Of a stretch of 64,000 nucleotides of DNA, positions 8,951 to 20,400 are shown one piece after another. Below the pieces are notes generated by a model. The model saw only the letters and a program-made list of their open reading frames with translations. It was not told the origin of the DNA and did not search any database. The DNA is from Neobacillus niacini (lineage in GTDB: Bacteria > Bacillota > Bacilli > Bacillales > Cytobacillaceae), in assembly GCF_030817595.1 (NCBI RefSeq), contig NZ_JAUSZN010000001.1:3932001-3996000 (forward strand), given 5' to 3'. The position numbers were made by a program, and so were the translations under genes. The stretch's first letter is position 1. Each line of letters begins with the position of its first letter.

Positions 8951-10409
8951 GCTCTTTTCCCCCTATTACCGCGTCTGGAATAGTCAGTGTAAACTTTGTG
9001 CCCTTACTCAACTCGGAATGTATTTCAATAATGTCTTTTTGACCATAAAAAAGCTGAAGCCTGCGAATCACATTTTTTACTCCAATACCAGTCGAATGAC
9101 CCTGTGATTTATTCGACTCATACGCCTCTTCTATTTCAGTTCCCTTCACATAGTTTAGCAATCGAATTTGAGTGATTTCATCCATACCATCTCCGTTATC
9201 GACAATTTCCACATGAATTCTATGATTACTTTTGTAGATATGAAGCCGGATTTCTCCATTTTCCTCAAAAGATTCAACACCATGTATAAAAGCGTTTTCA
9301 ATTAAGGGTTGCAGCGTCAAACTAGGTATTTCTCGATCCAAACATTCCTCTTCTATGTCTGTAATGAATTGAATCCGATCCCCAAACCTTGTTTGCTGAA
9401 TAAAAAAGTACTCTTTAACAATCGCTACTTCATCTCGAAGGGTGGCGGCTTTATTTAAATCCCCGCCTAGGTTGTATCGCAGTAAGGCGGCCACAGATTC
9501 AATTAATTTCGAGGTATGCTCCGCGTCCTCAAGGTAAGCCATCTTTGAAACCGTATTCAACGTATTAAATAAAAAATGTGGATTGATTTGATTTTGAAGA
9601 CTTCTTAGCTCTAATTCTTTTAACAGCTTATCCAGTTCTGATTTCTGCTTGATTTCTTTTACATACTGCCGAAGGTTTGAGCGCATTTGGTTAAACGTTT
9701 CAGTCAATAGCTTTAATTCATCCTTGGTTGTTATTTTAATATCCTGGCCAGCTAAATTCCCCTTTGAGATTTGCTTTGCTGCTTGAGACAAAAGGGTGAT
9801 TGGTTTTGTAATTCCGCCAGATATCCAAAGCGCAATTAAGGTACTGAGAAAAAAGGCAGCAGCAAAAAGGGAGAAGGACAAAAGTTTATAATAATCGTTC
9901 TGCCTTTCCATTTGATCATAAAAGTTTTGATAGTCTGTAAGTTTATTATTTAAGAGAGCAAGAGTACTTTCTTGAAGGAAACCTGCTATTTTTAATACTT
10001 CATTAAGATGATTTGAATATTCGTTTATATCATCCTTATGGAACGCTGTCACCGTGGCATCACATTCTTCAAGAAAACTATCAATCATATGATGATAATT
10101 AGTAACCGTTATATCATTGGAATTCATTTCTTGTTTAAAGAGCCTTTGGTCTCTAAGTAACCTAGACTTTTCCCTGTTATAGACTTTTAGATAGGAGTTT
10201 TCCTTATCAAGAAGATAACCCTGGAGGTTTTCTGTAATTAAATTCGTTCTTTGCGAGATTTCATTTAACAAAAGAAACCGTTCAAAACTATCATCATATT
10301 CATTGACAAGGTTTTCACTGCTTTTATAAAAAAACAACCCCACTGAAGTTAACAATACAACTAGGACAATAAAATAAAGCAGTAGTTTTGATCTAATTCG
10401 AAATAACAT
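8925..10409 (-). CDS. YesM-type sensor histidine kinase
   Basis: A 494-aa membrane kinase: transmembrane helix at about 8-28, an extracellular helical sensor of about 150 residues, a second helix near 175-200, then HAMP ([18 protein letters not shown]). The His_kinase domain has [10 protein letters not shown] (phosphoacceptor His) and the HATPase_c domain has [10 protein letters not shown] and DNGDGM. This is the LytS/YesM class used for carbohydrate sensing in Firmicutes. The extracellular region is small and helical, fitting contact with a separate sugar-binding protein, which is encoded by the preceding gene with a one-base TAATG overlap. It should phosphorylate the regulator encoded next in the operon. 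Confidence 0.9.
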   Translation of the reverse strand: MLFRIRSKLLLYFIVLVVLLTSVGLFFYKSSENLVNEYDDSFERFLLLNEISQRTNLITENLQGYLLDKENSYLKVYNREKSRLLRDQRLFKQEMNSNDITVTNYHHMIDSFLEECDATVTAFHKDDINEYSNHLNEVLKIAGFLQESTLALLNNKLTDYQNFYDQMERQNDYYKLLSFSLFAAAFFLSTLIALWISGGITKPITLLSQAAKQISKGNLAGQDIKITTKDELKLLTETFNQMRSNLRQYVKEIKQKSELDKLLKELELRSLQNQINPHFLFNTLNTVSKMAYLEDAEHTSKLIESVAALLRYNLGGDLNKAATLRDEVAIVKEYFFIQQTRFGDRIQFITDIEEECLDREIPSLTLQPLIENAFIHGVESFEENGEIRLHIYKSNHRIHVEIVDNGDGMDEITQIRLLNYVKGTEIEEAYESNKSQGHSTGIGVKNVIRRLQLFYGQKDIIEIHSELSKGTKFTLTIPDAVIGGKELVENSNCG

Positions 10410-11407
10410 TAATACCCTGCCTCCCGCCCGCCTAGATGACTTACAGGCAAATCCGCTGCTCTCAATACGCGAGTATTGGTATGCACTACTGGAGGTACCG
10501 TCTTAGCTTCAATGAGATCAATCATCATTTGCACCGCTCGATATCCCATTTCATATGGTTCCTGAACTACTGTTGCCTTAATGGTGCCTTTTGATAGGTA
10601 ATCAAGCGTTTCAGGCAGATTATCAAATCCAATAATATAAACTTGATCTGTTTTTTTATACTTTTCTACCACTTGGGCTATGCCAATTCCATCTAGAGCA
10701 CTTGTCCCATAAAAAGCATTGACCTCTGGATAATCCTTTAAGATTTGGTAAGCCTTTTCAGCGGCTCGAACTCTACTAATTCCTGATTCTTCCATGGTAA
10801 TAATCTTTATTCCCTGTTCAGACATCACAGCGTCCCGAAAGCCTTGTACGCGCAGCTGCTGATGGTTCGCATAAAAACTGCCTGTAATGATGGCAACATT
10901 CGCTTGACCCTTTGTATCCTCAATCAATGCTTTACCTGCTAAATAACCAGAATAGTAATTATCAGTTCCAATATACGCCATGCGGTTACTATTGGAAGCG
11001 TCCGTATCAATGGTAATCACAGGAACTCTCTCTACAACCCTATTAATCAGCGGAGTAAATTGCTCATCGCTTAGGCCTTGTGTAATAATTCCATCCACTT
11101 TTGAAGCCATTGACATTTCAATCGTTTTTAAATGTTCGTCGATATTGGCTTGCTTTGGACCAGCATACTCCAATAAAACACCATATTCCTTTGCAGCCTC
11201 CTGAGCTCCCTTTTCAACAAGCCGCCAATAGTCATTGTCCAGCTCCTCAGGAACCAGCACAAAATGATAGTTATAGTTCTCTACATCTCTATTTTCATCA
11301 GGCAAATCATGAGACATAACCTTATAACCATAAAACACAGAAAATGCGCAGCTCACAAGAAAAAACAGAACCCCAAACGTATACGCCACCACCGTTAACC
11401 TGCTCAT
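10409..11407 (-). CDS. Membrane-anchored type I sugar-binding protein, sensory partner of the kinase
   Basis: About 332 aa with one N-terminal membrane helix ([18 protein letters not shown]) and then a type I sugar-binding fold (Peripla_BP_4): [47 protein letters not shown], and GFDNLPETL near the end. No lipobox lies in the right place, so it is probably anchored by the uncleaved helix. No permease follows; the next genes are the kinase and regulator. This matches known sugar three-component systems such as AraPST of Geobacillus, where the binding protein presents the sugar to the kinase. The start was set at MSRLTV (GGGG six bases upstream, about 32 nt after the predicted promoter); TTG and ATG codons up to seven codons earlier are alternatives. 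Confidence 0.82.
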   Translation of the reverse strand: MSRLTVVAYTFGVLFFLVSCAFSVFYGYKVMSHDLPDENRDVENYNYHFVLVPEELDNDYWRLVEKGAQEAAKEYGVLLEYAGPKQANIDEHLKTIEMSMASKVDGIITQGLSDEQFTPLINRVVERVPVITIDTDASNSNRMAYIGTDNYYSGYLAGKALIEDTKGQANVAIITGSFYANHQQLRVQGFRDAVMSEQGIKIITMEESGISRVRAAEKAYQILKDYPEVNAFYGTSALDGIGIAQVVEKYKKTDQVYIIGFDNLPETLDYLSKGTIKATVVQEPYEMGYRAVQMMIDLIEAKTVPPVVHTNTRVLRAADLPVSHLGGREAGY

Positions 11408-11445
11408 AGACAACCCCATTAACATCAAATATCTAGATAACTAAA

Positions 11446-11474
11446 ATTATACGAAACATACCAATATTCGACAA
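11446..11474 (-). promoter_or_regulatory. Sigma-A promoter of the three-component operon
   Basis: TTGTCG, a 17-bp spacer and a perfect TATAAT on the minus strand. The predicted transcript begins only about 30 nt before the chosen ATG of the binding-protein gene, which argues against the most upstream start codon. Confidence 0.6.
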
Positions 11475-11480
11475 TGCCAA

Positions 11481-11497
11481 ATGGTGCCTGTCACCAT
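11481..11497. repeat. Short palindromic GGTGCCTGTCACC element
   Basis: ATGGTG and CACCAT arms enclose CCTGT. The same 13-base core recurs on both sides of the tcyP gene. It sits between the gal operon terminator and the promoter of the three-component operon. Confidence 0.5.
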
Positions 11498-11503
11498 AAA
11501 AAA

Positions 11504-11532
11504 ACAAATGTCCACCTGTGGTGGACATTTGT
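11504..11532. terminator. Intrinsic terminator of the gal operon
   Basis: A 13-bp perfect stem (ACAAATGTCCACC / GGTGGACATTTGT) with a three-base loop, flanked by A- and T-runs on both sides, so it can act in either direction. It ends right at the galR-like stop codon. Confidence 0.85.
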
Positions 11533-11534
11533 TT

Positions 11535-12527
<993 letters not shown>

Positions 12528-13586
12528 TCAAACTCCTATTGTATTAGAAAAAAAACGATATTTAGTCACAGCCTGGTATACATCCTCTGGGTTTAATACG
12601 ATTGATGGAAAATTTGGCTGGTTGATTGCATCAGGCAGACCTTGCGTTTCGAGGCACACTCCCAAATGGTTCCTCGCTCGAACACCAGAGATCGAATAAG
12701 GACCTTCCAAATAGTTCCCCGTATACAGGATGACGCAGGGTTGATCCGTTGTAACTAACAGTGTCCTTCCACTTTCTTTTTCACTTAAAGCCACTGTATT
12801 TTCTCCCTTTTTTGAAAAAAGAATCGGATGGTCGTAACCATGACCAGCAAGTACATTTTGTGGATAATCGGATTTCATCCCCGACTTCAACAAACGGCCA
12901 TGTTTAAAATCAAACGGCGTGTTAGTAGAGTCGATCATTCTCCCAGTTGGGATCAAATCTGAACCAAGTTCTAAGAAGCGATCACTTTCCAATTGAAGAA
13001 TATGCTCGGAAACATCTCTTTTTAAATTACCGCTTAAATTGAAATACGAATGATTCGTTAAATTAACGATTGTTTTTTGATCCGTACGAGCCTCATAACG
13101 AATACTCAACGCATTTTGATTATTTAAAAGATAGGTGGCAGTTGTATCCAAATTACCTGGATACCCTTCTTCACCATCTACACTTCGATAGAAAAATTTC
13201 AATCCAACTGCATTTTCTGTTTCAAACGGTTCTGTTTTCCAAATAACCGAATTAAAGCCCTTCTTGCCGCCATGCAGGTGATTAGGGTCCTCGTTAGGTG
13301 TCAGCCTGTATACCTCTCCATCCAACTCAAACTCCGAATGATTAATTCTTCCAGCCACTCGGCCAACAATGGACCCAAAATAAGGGGACAAATCCACATA
13401 ATCTTCAAATTGCTCAAAACCAAGCACTACGTTTTCAATCTTCCCATTGCGGTCGGGGACCATTATTTTGGTAATGATACAACCATAATTCAGGCATGAA
13501 ACAGACATCCCTGAGTTATTAACAAGGGTATACTCCATCACGGGCTCACCGTTATATTGACCGAATAGCTTATCTACTATTTTCAT
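12528..13586 (-). CDS. galM: Aldose 1-epimerase (galactose mutarotase)
   Basis: A 352-aa cytoplasmic enzyme interconverting alpha and beta anomers of galactose so that galactokinase can use the alpha form. Family marks are VGRVAGRI and HLHGGKKGF (catalytic His region, about residue 105), NLTNHSYFNLSG (second catalytic His, about 180), YDHPILF, and GVCLETQGLPDAINQPNFPS with the catalytic Glu and the substrate-binding tail. Length is normal. It sits between galT and galR; only about 70 bp separate it from galT, and the galR start follows four bases after its stop. Confidence 0.93.
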   Translation of the reverse strand: MKIVDKLFGQYNGEPVMEYTLVNNSGMSVSCLNYGCIITKIMVPDRNGKIENVVLGFEQFEDYVDLSPYFGSIVGRVAGRINHSEFELDGEVYRLTPNEDPNHLHGGKKGFNSVIWKTEPFETENAVGLKFFYRSVDGEEGYPGNLDTTATYLLNNQNALSIRYEARTDQKTIVNLTNHSYFNLSGNLKRDVSEHILQLESDRFLELGSDLIPTGRMIDSTNTPFDFKHGRLLKSGMKSDYPQNVLAGHGYDHPILFSKKGENTVALSEKESGRTLLVTTDQPCVILYTGNYLEGPYSISGVRARNHLGVCLETQGLPDAINQPNFPSIVLNPEDVYQAVTKYRFFSNTIGV

Positions 13587-13656
13587 ATATTTACCACTCC
13601 ATTACTTCATATCAAAAAATATGAGCCGTTCCGCCATTTCCATGCTGTAAGCTTTT

Positions 13657-15150
13657 TTAAGATAATGACAAGATAAAGCGGTTGAATCCGGCTTTTCCTT
13701 CTTCATTTGTTTTAAAAACACCCGCATCCTCTAATGCCTTTAAAAACTTTTTCCCTGTCTCTTCTTTGACGATTGCTTCAACATTTGACGGTGTTACAAC
13801 GGATTGATAGCCCTCTTTTAGGCTTTTTGCCCATTCTAGATGATATTCAGCAACAGAATCCGTTTTTCCAAGAATGAAATTCTCAACTTCCTCAAGTTCA
13901 TCTTTTAAGCGTGCAGGTAATACAGCCAGACCCATCACTTCGATTAGCCCGATGTTTTCCTTTTTAATATGATGAACATCTTGATGAGGGTGGAAAATTC
14001 CAAGTGGATGCTCCTCGCTCGTCCGGTTATTCCGAAGGACTAAATCCAGTTCATAAAATTCTTGATTTTTACGTGCAATCGGTGTAATCGTATTATGCGG
14101 GATATCGCCTGTTTTCGCATAAATTCCTACTGTTTCATCACTGTAATTTCTCCAGCGTGATAAAATATGCTCGCCTGCTTCCACAAGTGGTCCAGTTTCT
14201 TTCGAACGTAATCGAATGACGGACATTGGCCATTTGACAACAGAACCTTGAACATTCGGGAACTGCTCTAATGAAAATGTCCAATCATCCTCCGCTTTGG
14301 CCATCGCAAAGTCATAATGTCCGCCTTGATAATGATCATGCGAAAGAATAGAACCGCCAACAATCGGTAAATCAGCATTCGACCCGACAAAATAATGGGG
14401 AAACTGCTCAACAAAGTTTAACAGCCTTTGAAATGCCACCGAAGTAATTCTCATATCCCTATGGTCTTCTGATAGCACAATACAATGCTCATTATAGTAA
14501 ACATAAGGTGAATATTGTAAAAGCCATTTCTCATCAGAAAGATTTAATCGGATCATACGGTGATTTGAGCGTGCTGGATGTCCAATTCTACCTGCATACC
14601 CTTCATTTTCAATACAAAGTAAGCATTTTGGATAATTTGCTTTTTGGACTGTACGTTCTAGAGCAATACTTCTAGGATCTTTCTCAGGTTTTGATAAATT
14701 GATCGTAATGTCTAGTTCACCATATTCCGTACTCACTTTGTACTCGACATTATTACGAATTCGCTTCATTTGAATATAGTTGCTATTTTTGCTTAACTCA
14801 TAAAAATACTCAGTTGCCTCTTGTGGATTCTGTTTATATTTATCAAAAAAAATCTGATTAACAGTTGATGGACGTGCGATAAAGCAATTCATGATTTTAC
14901 TTGAAAAAATCTCTTTTTCATCAAAAATATCTTCAATAATGCCTTGCTCACAAGCGAAATCTACAATTTGCTCAAGTAAGTCTGGAATCTCTAGATTTGA
15001 CTCTGTTGTTTCGCAGTCCTTAAACTCGACTAAACGTAAGAGTGAAAGAATTTGATTTCGAGCATAAATCTCATCATCACAGTCGATTAATTGAGCAGCA
15101 ATTGCTTTGTTAATCAATTGTTGGATTAGTTGATCTATCACGCTCTTCAC
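13657..15150 (-). CDS. galT: Galactose-1-phosphate uridylyltransferase, Firmicute (class II) type
   Basis: The 497-aa protein is about 150 residues longer than the E. coli enzyme, as expected for the class II GalT of bacilli and lactic acid bacteria. Recognisable pieces are RIGHPARSNHRMIRL, YNEHCIVLSEDHRDM, LPIVGGSILSHDHYQGG (His-rich active site, about residue 275) and LGIFHPHQDVHHIKKENIGLIEVMG. It transfers UMP from UDP-glucose to galactose-1-phosphate. The first codon is GTG and overlaps the galE stop (GTGA); a GTG three codons later has better spacing to GAGGTGA and may be the true start. It belongs to the tight galKETMR operon. Confidence 0.93.
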   Translation of the reverse strand: MKSVIDQLIQQLINKAIAAQLIDCDDEIYARNQILSLLRLVEFKDCETTESNLEIPDLLEQIVDFACEQGIIEDIFDEKEIFSSKIMNCFIARPSTVNQIFFDKYKQNPQEATEYFYELSKNSNYIQMKRIRNNVEYKVSTEYGELDITINLSKPEKDPRSIALERTVQKANYPKCLLCIENEGYAGRIGHPARSNHRMIRLNLSDEKWLLQYSPYVYYNEHCIVLSEDHRDMRITSVAFQRLLNFVEQFPHYFVGSNADLPIVGGSILSHDHYQGGHYDFAMAKAEDDWTFSLEQFPNVQGSVVKWPMSVIRLRSKETGPLVEAGEHILSRWRNYSDETVGIYAKTGDIPHNTITPIARKNQEFYELDLVLRNNRTSEEHPLGIFHPHQDVHHIKKENIGLIEVMGLAVLPARLKDELEEVENFILGKTDSVAEYHLEWAKSLKEGYQSVVTPSNVEAIVKEETGKKFLKALEDAGVFKTNEEGKAGFNRFILSLS

Positions 15151-16136
15151 CTCTCATACCCATTTGGGTGATGTTGATGCCAATTCCATGCATCGCTGAT
15201 AATTTGGCGAATCGAGGTCCTGCTTGGATTCCAGCCCAACACACTTCTTGCTTTTTCTGAAGATGCAATTAATGTACTAGGGTCTCCAGACCGGCGTTCC
15301 CCGAATTGGACCGGAATATCAATACCTGTAACCTCTTTTGCTGTCTCGATGATTTCCTTTACAGAAAACCCTTGACTGCTGCCTAGATTGAACACATTAC
15401 TTTCCCCGCCATTTTGCAAATACGCGAGTGCTAGAAGATGCGCATCAATCAAGTCCTCAACATGGATGTAATCGCGTACACAGGTTCCGTCTGCTGTATC
15501 ATAATCTTGACCAAAGACGGTCACAGCAGGTCTTTTTCCTAAAGCAGCTTCTAATACAACAGGAATCAAGTGGGTTTCAGGATTATGGTCCTCTCCAATC
15601 TGCCCATCACGTCTTGCTGAGGCTACGTTAAAATAGCGGAGTGATACATACCTAAGATCGAATGCCTTTTCACACCAAGAAATCATTTTTTCCATAGTCA
15701 GTTTCGTTTCACCATAGGTGTTGGTTGGCAGAGTAGCTGCCTCTTCCTTAATTGGCACCACCTTCTGTTCACCATAAACTGCCGCTGTTGAGGAAAAGAC
15801 GATGTGCTTTACATTAAATTCCTTCATCATTTCAAGCACAACTTGTGTACCGTACACATTGTTATCAAAGTATTTTAGCGGCTCAATCATCGATTCGCCA
15901 ACAAGAGAGTTAGCTGCAAAATGGAGAATGGCTTCTATGTTTTCTTTTTCAAAGACAGAGCGCATAAACTCACGGCTTCTAATATCACCTTCATAAAAGT
16001 GAGCCTTGTGATGTACTGCGTCTCGGTGTCCTGTTTGCAAATTATCGATAACCACCACTTCAGAACCCTGGTCAATTAACTGATAAACAGCATGCGAACC
16101 AACATAGCCTGCACCGCCTAAAACAAGAATACTCAT
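15147..16136 (-). CDS. galE: UDP-glucose 4-epimerase
   Basis: A 329-aa SDR-fold enzyme with GGAGYVGSH (NAD-binding loop, residues 7-15), DNLQTGH, FAANSLVGES, SSTAAVYG and the catalytic Tyr/Lys pair in TYGETK (about residue 147). Further marks are RYFNVASA, the RDYIHVEDL segment and FNLGSSQG. It converts UDP-galactose to UDP-glucose and so closes the Leloir cycle. The galK stop TAG is immediately followed by this ATG, and GGAGGG in the end of galK is the ribosome site, so the two are translationally coupled. Confidence 0.95.
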   Translation of the reverse strand: MSILVLGGAGYVGSHAVYQLIDQGSEVVVIDNLQTGHRDAVHHKAHFYEGDIRSREFMRSVFEKENIEAILHFAANSLVGESMIEPLKYFDNNVYGTQVVLEMMKEFNVKHIVFSSTAAVYGEQKVVPIKEEAATLPTNTYGETKLTMEKMISWCEKAFDLRYVSLRYFNVASARRDGQIGEDHNPETHLIPVVLEAALGKRPAVTVFGQDYDTADGTCVRDYIHVEDLIDAHLLALAYLQNGGESNVFNLGSSQGFSVKEIIETAKEVTGIDIPVQFGERRSGDPSTLIASSEKARSVLGWNPSRTSIRQIISDAWNWHQHHPNGYER

Positions 16137-17318
16137 CTATATAGCACCCTCCATCTCAATCTCTTTTGCTCCATCACCAATACTCGCAACATAGAAATCC
16201 GCTTGATAGCCGATTTTGTCCTGATAAGCGGCGCCAACATTTTCAATAAAGCTCTCAACCTGTTCATTTTCAACAATGGCAATGGCACAGCCTCCGAATC
16301 CAGCTCCAGTCATTCGCGCCCCAATAACCCCTGGCTGTTTCCATGCCGCTTCGACTAAGCTATCAAGTTCAACCCCGGTCACTTCATAATCGTCTCTTAA
16401 CGAGATATGCGATTGATTCATCAGCTGCCCAAACGCCTCTAAGTTCCCTGCCTTCAGTTCTTCAAGTGCCTTTAATGTTCTCATATTTTCATATACCGCA
16501 TGCTTTGCACGCTTACGGACGGTTTCATTAGCGATTAATGATTGATTTTCATCAAACTCCGCTTCTGTCAGCTGTCCAAGTGCTTCGATTGGTAGCTTTT
16601 TCTGGAGCTGAGATAAGGCTTCTTCACATTCTCCTCGGCGCTCATTGTATTTCGAGTCCGCAAGTTCTCTGCGTTTGTTTGTATTCATAATTAAGATTTT
16701 GTGGTGATCAAGTTGAATCGGTGCATACTGAAAGTTTAAAGTCTGACAATCAAGCAAAATTCCAGCGTCCTCTTTTCCCATTCCAATCGCAAATTGATCC
16801 ATAATGCCACTGTTAACACCAATAAATTCATTTTCAACTCTTTTACCAATCTTGATCATGTCTAGGCGATCTATTCCTAATTTAAACAACCCGTCTAGGA
16901 GGACGCCTGTCAATAACTCAATTGACGCAGAAGAAGATAGGCCTGCTCCATTGGGAATGTTACCTTCAATTACACACTCAAATCCAGATGGAATTGAAAA
17001 TCCTGCTTCCTTTATATAACGAATCATGCCCTTTGGGTAATTTGCCCAATTATGCTGTTTATCGTATTCTAATTGCGTTAGATCAAACTCAATGATTTCT
17101 CTATCTGGGAAGTTTACTGAATAGAGGCGGACAAGATTGTCCTCTCTTTTCTTTGCAACGGCATAAGTACCATAAGTAATAGCACATGGAAATACGTGAC
17201 CACCGTTGTAATCTGTGTGTTCACCAATTAAATTAATTCTCCCTGGAGCAAAGAATGCCTGCTCAGGCTGGACCTCAAATATTTCTCTAAATGTAGTTAT
17301 TAACTTTGTGATATTCAT
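16137..17318 (-). CDS. galK: Galactokinase
   Basis: A 393-aa GHMP kinase with all three family motifs: the galactokinase signature GRINLIGEHTDYNGG (about 28-42), PNGAGLSSSASIE (ATP loop, about 125) and ARMTGAGFGGCAIA (about 345). It phosphorylates alpha-galactose at C1. The start was set at MNITKL because GGAGGG lies seven bases upstream; an in-frame codon seven positions earlier lacks a ribosome site. It is the first gene of the operon. The upstream 140 bp hold a terminator for the galactanase gene and a tandem operator-like repeat. Confidence 0.95.
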   Translation of the reverse strand: MNITKLITTFREIFEVQPEQAFFAPGRINLIGEHTDYNGGHVFPCAITYGTYAVAKKREDNLVRLYSVNFPDREIIEFDLTQLEYDKQHNWANYPKGMIRYIKEAGFSIPSGFECVIEGNIPNGAGLSSSASIELLTGVLLDGLFKLGIDRLDMIKIGKRVENEFIGVNSGIMDQFAIGMGKEDAGILLDCQTLNFQYAPIQLDHHKILIMNTNKRRELADSKYNERRGECEEALSQLQKKLPIEALGQLTEAEFDENQSLIANETVRKRAKHAVYENMRTLKALEELKAGNLEAFGQLMNQSHISLRDDYEVTGVELDSLVEAAWKQPGVIGARMTGAGFGGCAIAIVENEQVESFIENVGAAYQDKIGYQADFYVASIGDGAKEIEMEGAI

Positions 17319-17382
17319 TGTCGTCCCTCCACTTTTCAAACTATATGTTTAGTTTAATACATTAGGTAAAAGAAATCCATTA

Positions 17383-17407
17383 TTTTTACTAAAATTTTTA
17401 CTAAAAA
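17383..17407 (-). promoter_or_regulatory. Tandem 12-bp repeat, candidate gal operator
   Basis: TTTTTACTAAAA occurs twice head to tail with a 12-bp period, each unit being symmetric around a single base. It lies 65-90 nt before the galK start, where a LacI-type GalR operator would be expected. On the minus strand the units read AGTAAAAATT and AGTAAAAATA, close to the half-sites of the 21-bp spaced element elsewhere in the window, so binding by an AraC-type regulator is the alternative. Confidence 0.45.
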
Positions 17408-17411
17408 CATT

Positions 17412-17445
17412 AAAAAGCAGTGTATACCAATATACACTACTTTTT
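17412..17445 (-). terminator. Intrinsic terminator of the galactanase gene
   Basis: AAAAAGCAGTGTATA and TATACACTACTTTTT pair with one mismatch around a CCAA loop and end in a T-run on both strands. It separates the GH43 gene from galK. Confidence 0.85.
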
Positions 17446-17482
17446 CTAAGTCACCACTTAAATCAATCCCACAGTAGCAAAC

Positions 17483-20400
17483 TTATTTCAAAAGATACTC
17501 TGCATCTCTCAGCAAGTAGGAGGCTGCCTCACTTGAAATATGCTTGTTGTTTTGTGCTTTTACTTCATTTATGAAGCTTTGTAATTCATTATTTTCCAAC
17601 TTCTTTAGTAGACTGTTAGCTATTCCCTCATAAGTAATTGATCCCTTGGTTTGAAACAGTTTTACAAGCTCTTTTAACGACGAAATGCTAGTGGTCGTCT
17701 TAAACGATACTGTTGCCGCTGCAGGATTTCCTGCTTGATCCTTCGCACTCACTGTGAGAGCATGCTCTCCTAGGGATAGCTTATAAAGCGGTATTACCGT
17801 ACCATTTTCGATTGGTTGTCCATCCAACAACGCAGCCACAGACGAATTATTCACACCTGATATATTGTCAAATACCGTGTAATTCACTGTCAGGGTTTGG
17901 TCGTCCAAATAATTTTCATCAGATATACCTTCGAATTCGATTATAGGACGAGTCTGGTCTAGATTAATTGGCTCTAAAGTAAGTACCTGTTCAGTATTGC
18001 CCGCTTTATCCACCGAATAGTATTTCACATTATTTTTTCCATCTTGACTGACCATAAATGGTGCAGTATAAGTTTCCCAGGTAGTGCCGCCATCCAAGCT
18101 ATAGAAGGTAGAATCTACTCCAGGCATGGTATCCGTCGCACTCAATGTGACTATAACAGGGTTTTTATACCAGCCATTTTCCCCATCCGGATCTGCCGGG
18201 TTCATTTCAGCAGTCGTCTCAGGCGGCGTGCTGTCAACGTTTGAGTAAACTTGAACCTCTACGAGCCCGCTTCCCCAACCATTGCTGAGAGCATTGTTGT
18301 TAACACGCCTTACCTCATTCACCTTGAGCTTTACATACCTGTAATTTCCACTTAGCTTATCGGAGGTGAAACCGGCCCACATATTCGTATTATTGTTGAC
18401 CAACTCAGTCCAATTTTTATTATCTGTTGAACCGAAAATCTGATACCTGTGGTACATTTCAGAACCGTTATATAGTCTATAGGCTACGTCAATTCGCGCT
18501 AAGTCATAGACATCACCTAAATCAATCGTATATTCATACGGAGCAACTAAGCCGCCAAAGAAGTGGCTCGTATCACCCCATGTATTAAGGTTATAGGTAA
18601 TGCCGTCATTTGCTTTCTCTATTCCAGTAGCAGAATCATTATTTGTGATGGTTGCTGGCTTACCCTCTGAAATGAGCTCAACCTTAGGGAATTGTACATC
18701 GCCGGTCTCTGCATTCAGTTTCCAACCTGTTGTGAAGGTGGCCGAAGCATTATGTTCTGCCTCGTTGAAGGCAATCGGTAACCACACATAACGTGAGTCG
18801 GAAAGTTGACTTGGTCTCCATCTGTCACCCATATAAACATAACTATTTGACCCATCCGATTTAGTCAGTTTCATGATGTTGGTTGATTGACTGTAGTATG
18901 TGCTGTTGTTCCCAAATGTGAAATTTGGAAGTATCTTACCATTCTCATCTTTTATAGGAGTCCAGCCATGCGGATCTGTAATGTCTGCATTATAGCTAAT
19001 CGCACTCTGATTTGGCAGCCAACCCGATTGTCCGGAGGTAACCAAATAATAACCTTCGCCCGTACTCACAACCGCTGGTGCTTCTCGTCCGACACCCTCA
19101 TAGAAGTTGTAGGATTCGAAATCTGTTGCCTTTGCAGCAGGGTCGCTGAAGGTGTAGGTCGTAAAGTCCACATCTGTATATTCTTCATTTAGTCGGTGGA
19201 TCCTCATGGAATGCCCTTCCGACGATACCAGATAAGCAGTCCCGTCATCATCGGCAAACACCGTAAAATCACGTGAAATATAGCCCATTTGAGTCACATC
19301 GTTTTGCACGCTCGATGAAACAGTCGTCCTGTTCCCGCTGGACTTATAGTATTCGGAATCGGAGTAAACACCGTTGTCACTGCGCCAGTTACGCAGAGTA
19401 CCTCCTGGACGCCAGTGCCCAAGGAAGGTATACGGACCTGCTACATTATCCGCTGTAGCTACCGCAATTTGACTGCTTGCATAGCTGCCCGCTGTTTCCC
19501 AATGGCCCCAAAGAACATACTTTTTGGTTTTTTCGTTGTAAAGTAGTTTCGGACGCTCCCATTTATTATCGAGAAGTCCGTATTCCGCGCCTTCTACAGT
19601 TTGAGAGAATTGGTCAAGAATGTTACCTTCATATTTCCAATTGACCAAATCACGGGAGGAGTAAAGCGATACCGCATGGAAAACTGCACTGTTGTGAATT
19701 TTGTTTTCCCCAACCCAATAGTAGATAGGCTTGCCGTCTTCTGCGGTTTGCTGAAGGAACCCGCCGCCGTGGGCTTGGATGGGATTCCCTTCGGTATCGT
19801 ACCAGGTTTCTCCAACAGGTACACCGGCAGTGGAATAGTTCACTACATTTTCAGGTTGAACGGTCTGTGCCCATTTGAAGGCTTCGTCAATTTGCAAAGC
19901 CGCCCGGTCTATATCCCATTGCGTCGCAGATTCATCGGCTAAAATCGATTTCGCATGATCGAGAGCCTGAGTAATGGTTTTCCATGTTCCGTTGGTATAA
20001 TCCCCTCTTATAGTATCTTTCTTCTCATCATATTTAGCCTGAAGCTCCGATTTGAGCGATGGCACTGTCACTGTGTATTCCTGACTGAAGTCAAACCATT
20101 TCATGGTCAGAATGACTTGTTTTGCGCTCGTGCCTTCCGTCGGACGATTTACTAAACCTGTGCTTGGATTAATCAAGCTGTTATCGCTTGAGGTCCAGAT
20201 AATATTGGGATCACGAAACAACGAAAGATCCTCACGAACCACCATCCCATCGGTGAGCGGCTTCAAAGTGAGCAAGTCGTTCCAAGTAAAACTGCGAATT
20301 TCTCTCGCAAAATAAGTCGCAGCGTCTTGATCAAGTGCGGCTTTAAATACACGCACATCGCGGTAGTGCGAGTCAAGATTGGAGAAGGTAGCAATCGTAC

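Noticed and set aside
8484..9107. 207-aa plus-strand frame across the kinase-regulator junction
   Set aside because: It is antisense to two well-supported overlapping genes and shows no family motif or ribosome site.
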